NCBI GenBank assembly: GCA_033060915.1
Contig: CM065388.1
Coordinates: 32,038,501-32,102,500, forward strand
Length of the DNA stretch: 64,000 nt
Direction: 5' to 3'
DNA from: Euryodendron excelsum
Lineage: Eukaryota > Streptophyta > Magnoliopsida > Ericales > Pentaphylacaceae
Below, piece after piece: positions 9,522 to 20,144 of the stretch (within the stretch, counting starts at the first letter, position 1; the number at the start of each line of letters is the position of its first letter). A program made the position numbers and the translations under genes. Below the pieces are notes generated by a model. The model worked only from the letters and a program-made list of their open reading frames with translations, was not told the DNA's origin and made no database searches.

Positions 9522-12500
9522 TGTAAACACCTCATTTTTCTACTCGGCAATCTCCGGTCCGTCCAGACTTGTATTCAAGTCAATATGGACGCATTTCAGT
9601 GCAAACCAATTTTTTAGACGTAATCTAGTCAATCGATCGCTTTTCGGGCCTGTTCGGCCTAAATAAAGAAAAAATAACCAAAATGTCCTTGGGGCATTGT
9701 TCGGCCCAATTCCAATGGGCAAGTCTTATCAAAGACGGTAAGTCCCTGTTTCCAGTCTCAATTCCAAGATTAAAATCCAATTTCAGTCCAGTTCCAGGTC
9801 AAATCCAATTCTAGGGCAGTTCCAATTCAAATTCAATTCCAGTCTAGTTCCAGTTCAAATCGAATTCGGCACATCTTTTGAGAAAGTTGATCCCTCAGAC
9901 GGTAAGACCTTCCAACTTGGCACGTTTTCTGAGAAATTTTTCAAAACAGGAAGTCCCTTCAAACCTGTTGACCGGGATGAGACCCCAAGTCCCCAAGATG
10001 GTAGAACGGTCCACCTTTGGCGCCTGCTAGCCTGCCAATGAAGAAATGTCCATTATTCGGCATGCCTTCCGAGAAAGTTGATTCCTCAGGCGATAAGTCC
10101 ACTTAGCAGCTTCCCAAGATCAGGCAGTTTCAGGAATGATCGCAAACCGTTAGAGTAACGGAAGTACTCGTAAACATTGCAACCGTCAAAGTGGTAGAAA
10201 CACTCGTAAATAGGTCAACATTGGGAACTGTCAACAAACCCTTTATGTCACGAGACCAAACTTACCTCTTGGTCGTGACACGTTTACGAAAAGACAAGAA
10301 ACCTTTGTAAACTAACTCGTCACAGACCATCAAAGTGACAAAAACACTCAAAACCCAGATTAACACCAGTGCCTGCTAGCCCACTCCGGTAAAAAATGAC
10401 CAAATTGCCCTTAGGGCTTTTCTAACACGCTTTTCGAGAAAGTACATAAGTTCTCAAAGCGGTAAGTCCACCCTTCAAAGATTGTCCTAAAAGACAGTCC
10501 GGCACGATCAAGTACCTTCTAGTCGGTTTTGGGCCAATTCCGAGACCATCCGATAAAAATGACCATTTTGCCCCTAGGCATCCGAGCGCCCTGGGAACCA
10601 CACCGACTCTGGGTATTAAACCGGTAACCCTTTGGGGATGCTTTTAATAATATTCCCGATCATTTGATACATTTCTAGGTCATTCTGAGTCAGTCCGGCA
10701 AACTTGATGCAAAATAACCGTTTTGCCCCTAATGAGCCGGTTACCCTTTCCAACCACGCCGGCTCTGGGTATCAAACTGGAAAACTCTTGGAATATTCTC
10801 AGTAATATTTCCAAGCCTCAAGCCTTCTTACCGGACATTCCAAGTCCATCTCGGTAACTTTCCGGCCCAATTGACTATTTTGCCCCTAATGACCCGGTCA
10901 ACTCTTCGAACAAATCCTAACATTATTTTTCAAGTCTACTACCTTCGAGAAATTATTCTAAGGATTCCTGTCCCATTCCAGCCCTTCAGCCCAATCCCGG
11001 CCCTTTAAATCATTCCCAAACCTTCTGGAGTCACTCCTAGTGAAGTTAGTCTAAAAATTACATGGTAGTCACTAGTACAGGCGCCCAAATCTTTAGAAGA
11101 TACGTTGTTTGCCGACTTTAAAAGTTTCCTAAGTGGTTGGCATCACTAGTAGTGGAGCCAAGCCAAAAAATGGCCTAACGCCACTAGGAGTGGCGCCAGT
11201 GAAAAGTTTTGTTGGGCGCCACTGCAGCAGGCGCCAGTTCAGCTTTCTATCTATAAATACAGAGCCTCCTCCAGAGTGAAAAGGGTCTACAAACACAATC
11301 TAAAAACTCTGCTCTTCAATATACAGAGCTTCAAACCTCTCCAAACCCTAGCTCTCTTTAGGTTCTCCAAACCCTAGCCCCCATATACTAAACCCTAGCA
11401 TACATACACTCTTATACACTCATATGTGAACCTCCAAAGCCTCCATTGAAGACTTGAAGTGCTACAACTTGGAAGCTCCCGAAGATCAATGCAAGCTCTC
11501 GAAGCCCAAAGTAAAACAAAGCAAATAAAGTAATCAAAACAAAGAAGACACAAGGTAGGCTTCCTATTTACGTTTACACAATTCCCTCCTCTCTCTGCTC
11601 TCTCCTAACCCACTTGAGTTTTCTTTTATTTTAATCGCCATTTTCTACCCCCCTTTTCTTGCATGCTTGAAACAAGGGACTCCTCGGTTTATGTGTAGGA
11701 TTAGGCTATTGAATTCACCGTGTCGGGGGCTTTCTCTTAGTCTAATCGAAGACCACGTGGGTTCGGCCCCCTTGATTATATGGTGAAGCCTTTAACCTTG
11801 TATGTTCACGATCCCAACTTGCATTATGCATATCATGATCATGCATCTCTCCAAAACTTGTTTTCAAAACTTGCACCAAAAATCATTTTAAAAACTTGCA
11901 TTAAATCTTCTTTTTCCAAACTTATTTTCAAAATCACAATCCTAAGGTGATTCTAGCCTTTCCATAGTTAGGGTTGCTTTAGGAAAGTGTTACATTTAAA
12001 ATGATTTTCATGGTCCATATTTTCAAATCCTTGTTGTTTTCCAAATCACAATCCTAGAATGGTTCTAATATTCTTGTAGTTAGAATCGTTTTAGGAAAGA
12101 GATATTTTTAGAGGCTTGCAAAAGTTCATGTTCAAATCTCTTTCCAAATTGCTTTTCAAACTTACTTTCCAAAACCTCTTTTTAAATCTTTTTAAAAATC
12201 TCTTTTCAAACTTGCTTTCCTAAAAACTCTTTCCAAAAATCTCATTCCTAAAAATCTCTCTTTCCAAAAAGATCTATTTTTCAAAATCCTTTTTTCTTGG
12301 AGTTCAAGTCAAACCCTGGAGCTATGGTTAGAAAACCCTAGTTTTCTCTCCTAAAATGTGATTTCCAATCTTACCTCAAAACATAGATTTTCAAAATCTC
12401 TATTTTCTTCGTCAAATATTACATTTCCAAAATCTATTTTTCATACCAAAAACTATGCATTTTCAAATCCTATTTTTTCATATCAAATCAATATTCTTCC

Positions 12501-13342
12501 AAATCTAAGATTTTCATAATTGCACATTTTCAATTCTATGTCAAATCAAATCTTTCGTTTTTGAAAACTAAATCAAATCTTCCATTTTTTAAACTAAATC
12601 AAATCCTCCATTTTTTGAACCAAAATCAAATCATCTTTTTTTGGAAATCAAATCCAATCTTTTAATAGAAATCAAATACTTCATAATCCAAATCTTTCTT
12701 AATTCCAATCCTTCCTAATCTCATACCTTCTTAAATCTTAAGTTTCCAAAACTTAAACTTTCAAATCTTTCCTTAAACTTTAAGCTTCTTAATCTTTCTA
12801 AACCCAAACTTTTCCTAATTCTAAAACTTTCCGAATTCAAAATTCTAATCAAATCTTTCCTAACAAGGAAACTTTCTAAATTCAAAACTTTCCAATTTCA
12901 AAACCTTTCCTATTTTAAACTCTCATAATTCGAAACTTTCCTGAAATGAAACTTTCCTAAAGCAGAACTTTTCTATTTTGAAATTTTCCTAATTTCAAGA
13001 TTTTCTAAATTCAATCTTTCCTAGACTCTAACTCTCCATATTTTCTAAATCAAACTTTCTAATTAAATCTTTCTTAATCTCAAGTCCTTCCTAAATCCTA
13101 TCTTCCTAAGTCTAGGTTTCCTAAAACCAAGCTTTCCAAAGTCAAGCTTTTTAAGTTCAAGTCAAATTCAATTCAATGACATGCTTCAACCCTAGACTAC
13201 CCTAAGTCTTAAGATGTCTAGACCCTAATTCAACCCTAACCTTAAAGTTAGGAAGCTTCCAACTCTTCTCCCAAAATTCGTTTCTAAATTAAGATGGTTT
13301 TTCAAACATCAATTCAAGTCAAGATGTTTTCAAACTAAGATG
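9522..13342 (+). repeat. LTR-B: 5' LTR of TE-2, missing its 3' end
   Basis: It starts TGTAAACACC (family start TGTAAGCACCCC). U3 carries GGCGCC palindromes, then TATA at 11252-11259; the body from about 12100 is a strand-asymmetric field of short TTTCCTAA-like repeats. Compared with LTR-A read in reverse, about 960 bp of LTR end plus the primer-binding site are absent; sequence jumps to the internal leader at about 13336-13345. Confidence 0.8.
11139..11259 (+). promoter_or_regulatory. LTR-B promoter: GGCGCC palindromes and TATA box
   Basis: Long imperfect palindromes built as GGCGCC-ACTAGTAGT-GGCGCC recur (CATCACTAGTAGTGGAGCC near 11150, ACGCCACTAGGAGTGGCGCC near 11179, GGCGCC pairs at 11215-11236). 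TATAAATA follows at 11252-11259. The same module is in LTR-C and, reversed, in both LTRs of TE-4. Confidence 0.75.
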
Positions 13343-14328
13343 TTGTCGCAGTTTCTTCGCCTACGGCCTCTTGATGGTTCCCCCACTCGGATCACCAACT
13401 AATCATGTGACTACCTCGGGGATTGGGCCTAGGTTTGAAGATATGGGAATTGAGCCTTTTTAGGATGCATTAGTAAACCCTCAATCTCATGCTCATATAG
13501 ACACCATGCATAGCCAAACCTTAGCCGAATTTAAGACACACGTATTGATTTCAAAACCATGGAGGAGAGGGCGACTGGTTTTTATTTTCCTCTATACCTG
13601 TTTATTCCTATTGTTATAATGACTGTACACTTACTATTATAGTGCCTGTATAACTGCTCATACATCTATGTTTACTTTACAAATGCATTCTCTCTCTCTT
13701 CACTCTATGCATCCATGTTCATGCATTCCATATTCCATGTCAAGACAAGCGTTCCAAAGTAACTCAAGTCACTGCATCTCCATGCATATGATCAACCCAA
13801 AGAGAGTGACACCAAGTTCACTCTCCATTGCATTAAACCTACCAAAACCCTAAGGGTTCCCACGTAACCCTAAGGAATCATTGCATGCATTTCAAGTCAT
13901 TCCAGAGGACGAGCTCCAATCCTTTTATGCACACGGAGATAGGATTGCCAAGAAGACAAGGGGCAATCAATCAACAAGGTCTCTCAATGATCACCTCGAC
14001 ATCAAATCCTAAAGAAGGCAAATCTGAAAACTCAAGAGTAGTTTAAGATTTCATATGTGAAAGTTGAAAAAAAAATGTTTCCCTCTTCAGATTAATGTGT
14101 ACTCTATTTCCTCTTCTATTCTAAACTCAAAGTCCTATGTACCCTTTTCCTTTTCACAAATGAATGTATGAATGAAAGAAGATTCCTATCTTATAGTAAA
14201 GTATCTGTATGCAGGGGCAAAACCCCTATCTTCGTAGAGATCACACTACACTGAGTCAACATTGCTCCCAAGAAAGGTCAACATCCACCTAGAGACCCCA
14301 TTATCACCTGACAAAGAGCGTTACTAAT
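13343..14328 (+). other. Untranslated leader of TE-2
   Basis: About 1 kb between the broken LTR and gag. It matches the leader of TE-4 (40066-41600 reversed): the CAGTTTCTTCGCCTACGGCC block, CCATGCATAGCC, and GGGCAACCAATCAAC-like text. The primer-binding site is deleted. I see no protein-coding frame. Confidence 0.65.
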
Positions 14329-16343
14329 GGCTACCAATCCTGAAGAATCGTCCCAAGTCTCTCTGAGAAGAGGTCAATGAAATGAGGACCAAGATTGATG
14401 AAATGTTTAAGCTTGTACAAACCTTGGCCATAAAGGATGCTGCTGCAATCCCATCGTCATCTATGACTTCATCCAAGGACCCTAAACTCGCTAACCCAAG
14501 GATTGTGCTTCAATCTGACAATGCTGTAAGGAACAAGGAAGTTGCCAAAGGGATCAACACTGAAGAGAAAGAAACCATATTGCTCTCACTTGCCGTAAAG
14601 AAGACTCCCCTAGACCCTTGCAGTCTGAAAATCCAAGGGCTAGAGGATTCACTGCGAAGTCTCCATGGCCATGACACTTGTGGGTTTACTTCCTATGACG
14701 AGCTCTGCTTCTTTCCGGATCACCTGAGACTTATTAAGTTTAAAATTCCTGACTTCCAAAAGTATAACAGCACTGGTAACCCTATTGCTCATCTTCATTT
14801 GTATGATGGGGCATTGAGTGGTCATAGGAACAATCCGAAGCTCCTAATGCAATTATTCCAACACAGTCTCACTGGGTCTACCTTGTAATGGTTTGCCCAT
14901 CTGGACCTAAGGAAAATCACGACTTAGATTGAGTTGGTCAATGCATTCAAAGCCCAATATCATCACAACATCGACCTCACCTCTGACTGATGGTCCCTAA
15001 TGACTATGAGTAAAGGTGAAAAAGAAAATTTCAAGAACTATGCCCTGAGATGGAGAGAAGCCGTTACACAAGTCAATCCTCCATTGGAAGAGAAGGAGTA
15101 CGTGCAACTATTCGTACATACTTTCCAAGGTATATTCTACGAGAAGCTCTGCACCAGCGTATGGAAATGCTTCTATGAGCTCATCATGTAAGGAGAGATG
15201 ATAGAAAATGGTCTCAAGACAGGGAGGATTATAGACCCTTATGCAAAGATTGGAGAAAGTTTTGCCAACATAGCTAAGAAGGTGGCTACTACAAGGGGAA
15301 TAATCAAGAAGGAAAGTGAGGTGTCTACCATCCTGCCTGGCCAACCACCCCAATACCATCCACCACTACAATCACACCATGTCTTGCCCTTACCCACTTT
15401 AACCATGCCTGTTCCAACCCCTAACTATGGCCCTGCTGGGGCACAACCTAACTTTAATAGACCTGACTGACGCATCCATACCTTCGATACCTTAGACTGC
15501 ACCCAAATTAAGGCCTACCACAACCTTCTGAAGAACAATATCTTGAAGCCCATACCTGCTCGTCCATTGCCAAGCCCTCTACCCCCAACCTTCAATGCTG
15601 CCCTCACTTGTGAATACCATTTGGGCGGCCAAGGGCATGATACTGAGAGTTGCTTCTCCCTAAAACATAAAATCCAAGACTTAATCGACAACAAGACCAT
15701 TGATCTTCAACCGATGAACCCTACTGCAACCTCTAATGTGACCACCAACCCTCTACCAGACCACACCGTCAATATGGTATTAGTAGAAATAGAAGACGAG
15801 AGAGAGTTAGATAAACCCATGGTTGAGGATTGCGAAGAGGATTGGGAGGCTAATCAAGAGACTGACTGGGAAGAAGATCTCCCATTGTGCTCAATCTATT
15901 TCTATAACCCTAATGAGGTGCCAGATTTCTCTATTTGGCCAGTTGAGAAGCTAATGCTTCTGGAAGAGGATCTTGTTGAAAACATGGCTGTTGATGGATG
16001 GGGTGCTAAGTTTCTACACCTGAGATATGCCACGGTTGAACGTCACTTATTGGAGAACCCTGGGCCCATGACCGAGTATGACTATAAAGACATGGGATGG
16101 GAGCTAGAAGAGCCAAAGGCACCAACAAAGCCATTTGAGTTGGAAGGAGGCAAGTTAGCCATTCTGTTTACGAAAAAGTCTGCGGCCAAGGACATCAAGG
16201 AGGTAAATGAAGCCGACAACTACACCATCACTGCCAACATGCCCAGAGTTCTAGAAGTAGCTTTCGCCTGCCTTGCCTTGGCTAGAACCTGTGACTGTGG
16301 ATGGAGTGTTGAAGATGTGGGCATCATCCTAAAGGCATGCTAA
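14329..16343 (+). pseudogene. Tat/Ogre-type gag, disrupted (TE-2)
   Basis: Starting at ATG 14329 (MATNPEESSQVSLR), a loss of about 2 bases near 14367 shifts the frame; from 14382 to 16343 one frame runs on, broken by five stops (the first at 14886-14888, the last at 15468-15470). Order: N-terminal helix (TKIDEMFKLVQ), retrotransposon capsid domain (FKIPDFQKYNSTGNPIAHL ... YALRWREAVTQVNPPLEEKE), proline-rich linker, then a zinc-knuckle-like CEYHLGGQGHDTESC in which the second usual Cys is His, and an acidic tail ending at 16343. Gag would form the virus-like particle. Several stops stand where TE-3 gag keeps a sense codon (L-stop-W versus LQW). No protease or RT follows. Confidence 0.85.
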
Positions 16344-18294
16344 AGAAAAAGGGAGTCCTGTCAAAAGCGTACAAGAGAGGGGTGTTTTCACCCACTTTCT
16401 TTATATCCCTTTACATTTTGCTCTTAAATTAATTCTTTTAAAAAAGAACTATATGCTTGTCACTGATATAATAAAATGATTAAGTCTTTTTTTAAATTGC
16501 TGTTATCTTATATCCTTCTTGTGAATGGTGAATACTTCCTACGCAAGGGGCATGGTCTATCTTGTAGAAGATCTGACTTGAGGGGTATGATAGTGTGGGT
16601 TAGCCCAATTGATCAACTTTTCACAAAACGAGAGAGAATGAAGGATGAGTGAGGAAACTACCCCAAAGACAACACTTACAAGACACCGAAGCTAAGCGAT
16701 GTGTGGCCAGATTATCAAGATGCAGAAGGGCCATATTTCATTTTCCCATATAAAAAAGAGAAATGTGTTTATATTCCCTTTGCTTAGCCCGCTAATGGCT
16801 CGCAAAAAATGAAATATTCCTTGCCAATCCTGATCCGAGACCGTCCCCCCATACTGAGGTAGACAATAACTGAGAACTCTAGGAATGGCATCCATCCTCT
16901 ATTATGTTGAGGCAACATTGAAGACTCTATGGATCAAGCAATCTAGTTCAAAATGAAGAAAGACCCCATTTCATTTCTCATACAGTCTGAAGCAACCCTT
17001 GTCAAACCCATTGAGCCATTTACCTTTCTTTCGGGAAAATTTCTGAGTTAGGGATTACCGCCCACAATGGGTTAGATTGAATTGTCATGAAAAAGATCTA
17101 AAAAAGAGAGAGGGGGGTTGTAGAAATGTTTGTTTCATAAAAAAGGAGAGAAAAGAAATGGAAAGGAAAAAAGCAAAAGAGCTGTTAAGGGGCAAGAGGC
17201 CAAAAAAAAAAAAAAAAGAATCATGTTTGTGCTATCTTGAAAAGCATATAGGAAAACTAGAAGTCAAGGGGCAAATGTCAAACAATTCCATTAGAAGGTC
17301 AAAAGTTACAAGAAACATCAACTCCCTCCGTAAAAGGAGGAAATTTAAAGGTGATCCCAGATGATAAAGAAGCCCAGTAGAAACAATAGGTTCGAGCCTT
17401 TACCCTTTCTTGAAAAAATCCAAAACCATGGCCTATATTACAACCCTACTAAAGTCCACTCTGATTGAAAACAAAATTGCTTGATCTAAATAAGCTAGAC
17501 ACACTGCCAAAGCTAAAAAAGGATGCTAACCTTACTAGAAAAATAGTCAAGGATGGTATGGATGCTAACCCTGCTAGAAAAATAGTCAAGGATGGTATGA
17601 ATCTAAACCCTACTGAAAGCAACATCAAACTTGATCCTATATATCCCGTTGTTTTGAAAACCCCCATAACCTAGCCTACATTACTATCCTAAAGCAAAGT
17701 CTCCTCAGATTGAAAGATTGGCTGCTCATCACTTTGCTAAAAGTCATGTAAGCTGTTGCCAAAGTCTCGAGAGTTGAGAGTTTTAGCCCAATAATTCTAT
17801 ACACTAACCCCAAGGTAGAAAATCAGAGTTGATCAGAAGACTAAGTAAGGTATAAAGTGCTATCATCCGATCAAGGTAAGGTCACATCAAAGGAGAGGCC
17901 AAACCCCTAAAAAGGAAGAGGTTGCCATTCCCAGGATACCAAGCTTGATCGCACCCCTTGTTACTCCATTAACTAGTAAATTTCTAATATATGCATGCAA
18001 ATAAAAAAAAATCGGCATGAGGACATAGCTCCCTATAGAAACAGAAGTCACCAATACAGTTTAATATTATCTCATGTAATAACTATACATCATCATCGTC
18101 CCTGCACATGCATTTGATTGTATGCTTAACTATATAAACTATAAATAACACTGCATGTCCATGCATTTAACTATCCAAATCATGAACATCTATCTCTCTG
18201 CAAAATCTACAAAAAATAAAGTTGTCTAACATAAACTAAACACATCTACAAGATAGGGGCAAAAGAAAATCTGGGTCTATATAAGGGGCAACTG
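16344..18294. other. Noncoding spacer between gag and antisense gene (TE-2)
   Basis: No convincing frame. It holds an A15 tract (17200-17216), a 39-bp direct tandem duplication at 17522-17599, and two copies of a motif shared with TE-3 and TE-4 (17425-17472 and 17663-17712). Read on the minus strand it is the region downstream of the antisense gene, so it lies between converging genes. Confidence 0.6.
17425..17712 (+). other. Conserved two-copy motif, TE-2 copies a and b
   Basis: Copy a (17425-17472) and copy b (17663-17712) start 238 bp apart. Shared core in b: ACCTAGCCTACATTAC, then about 10-15 bases, then AGTCTCCTCAGATTGA. Copy a is followed by AATTGCTTGATCTAAATAAG and copy b by GGCTGCTC...CTTTGCTAAA. 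Both copies, in the same order, are found in TE-3 and TE-4. I do not know the function. Confidence 0.65.
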
Positions 18295-20143
18295 TCAAAG
18301 ATCAAAATCGATATCTTTCAGATCGAAATGGCCGAAACCTAGCTCCAAAGGAGGTGGATAACTACTAGAAGCACCCGCATCCTACAAAGAAGACAAAATT
18401 AGAATCAGTAAGGCAAGCGAATAACTAAACAACAACAGAGGAAAAAGAAGAAGGAGGGAAAGGATAACATACTCCGCCACCTCCTATTTAAGCTAACCGG
18501 GCCTTCAAGAAAGCTACCTCTGCCTGGTACTGATCCCGCTCCATCTAGAAATGGTCCCTCTGGTTGCTCACTAAAGTAAACTCAGCCTGAGACACACATC
18601 CCCCGGCACGGCGCCACAAGTCAACCATCTCCTAGCTAGCAGCATATCTGCCGACTACTACCTCAAACCAAGTGAAGGCACCCATAGAATGAGCCCCGAA
18701 GTGTGTGACGTAGTTATTCTTTGGAGGAAGCAAGAACTCGGCACCTGGTTGGTGCTCCTGATAAGGAATAGGAACTCCCTCCACCAAGGCTCCAATTATG
18801 TACTCTGGTGGATCTCCTACTGACCTAAACTCCTCATGAAACTGGCACTAGTGACGATCTCCTAGGTATGACTCCCAAAAATCATCGCTGAGAAAGGAAG
18901 CCCTTGATAGGGACAATGGGACCCAAGTACCGTACTGTCTCATAATGAACTGACCCAACAAATGGCTGCCAAGTCACGTCCCTCGCCTCGATCAACTTTA
19001 GGTTCGCCCATAGCATCATGAAATCAGTGATCTCCGAACGCTGGGCTACCTAGTCACGAGCCCACCTCAAAGCACAGGGGTAAAGGTCATCCTCAATAAC
19101 CACAGGATGACGAACTGGTAGGTATTCATAGCTCCACTAGGCAAGAAAGGGCCAGAAACCAGTCAGAGTACCCCAACGGGAGGAAGTCCAGACCCGCATC
19201 GATCGAAAGAAGCAGCTAAAGGAGAAGGACCCCCAGTCCAGCTCAGACAAGGCCCCAAGATCAGTTACTATGCTCACCAACAGAAAAGGCACGAGCGACT
19301 TGTTGTTGTTGCATAAGCAGTTGAAAATGATATACAAAACAAGTTGACACCTCATGATATCTCGTCGAGCAGGTGGTGGCTCAACAGCAAAGGTACTGCC
19401 ATCCCGACTGAGCCAAGAGGCTGGGAGAGTAGAACGCTCAAGAGGGGGCAAGTCCAGCAGAATGCACGTGTTGACTTTACTGATTGATCGCAAGGTGATC
19501 CACCGACCGATGAAAGAAAGCCCGTTGATGATCGCCCAGTCCAATGGAGTGGGTCCTAACTCGAAGCCCACAAAGTGGAAAGTCTCGGTCTCCCCGAACC
19601 ATCTCTCAACCAAGGCTAACACTAGATGTCTGTTCAAGTGGTTAAACTGTAATCCCATGAAGGCCCTAAACCCAATCTCTGCCAAGAAGGTCCAGTAAGA
19701 TGGAGCCCCCCACTGCATAGTACTAAAGACAAGATGAACAGTCCTTCTGAAAGATGTGTGTACCCCTGGAAGGGCCAAATGCTATCGTGAGTAGATGCTG
19801 GGATGATAGGCAAGGTCTCCTAGTGGTGGAATATCAGGTATCTCCAAATCCCCAAGGTCAGGATTCGTCTGTCTATGTTTGGAGGAAGCCCTCCCGTACC
19901 CAGTCACCTGATCACCAAGACCTGGTATCTCCTCCTCTGTCTCGATCTCTGCCTCAAAAGTTGCCTTAACCAAAAGGAAGGGGTCAACTGGAGGCCTACT
20001 CTTCTGCCGCTATGGCTAGTAAACACCCATCCAATAGATCGCTGACTGCCATGGGAGCGACTGGAGCTGTTGATAGAATCTGTCCGAGCCGCTTTCCCAG
20101 AGGGGCGTCTCCTCTCAAAACCATCATCGCCCGCGTCTGCCAT
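18295..20143 (-). pseudogene. Antisense accessory gene, plant-mobile-domain-like (TE-2)
   Basis: Opposite in strand to gag. It starts at ATG 20143 (MADAGDDGFERRRPSG), directly after a TTTTCAG acceptor. One or more frame lesions near 19970-20050 separate the N-terminus from the main domain. Main domain: RHLVLALVERWFGETETFHF, GFELGPTPLDWAIINGL, then MRCQLVLYIIFNCLCNN, DWGSFSFSCFFRSMR, GTLTGFWPFLA and a WSYEYLPV motif. This pattern I recognise as plant mobile domain (PMD, aminotransferase-like) proteins. Frame continues through several stops to MERDQYQAEVAFLKARLA, a short coiled coil, then intron 18472-18382 and a final exon ending at TGA 18297-18295 (acidic DLKDIDFDL). Such PMD ORFs are known extras of plant Ty3-gypsy elements. 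Role in the element is unknown. Confidence 0.7.
18382..18472 (-). other. Predicted 91-nt terminal intron of the TE-2 antisense gene
   Basis: The donor reads GGCGGA|GTATGTTATCC and the acceptor TTTGTAG|GATGCGGG on the minus strand, with a pyrimidine-rich stretch before the acceptor. Splicing is phase 0 and links the coiled coil to the acidic last exon. TE-3 has an equivalent 96-nt intron at the same place and phase. Confidence 0.75.
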
Positions 20144-20144
20144 C

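Noticed and set aside
17200..17216. A15 tract as a retroposon tail
   Set aside because: No short element or target duplication beside it; it is inside the TE-2 spacer.
19354..19698. 114-codon plus-strand frame opposite the PMD gene
   Set aside because: Shadow of the minus-strand coding sequence, which has recognisable domain motifs.
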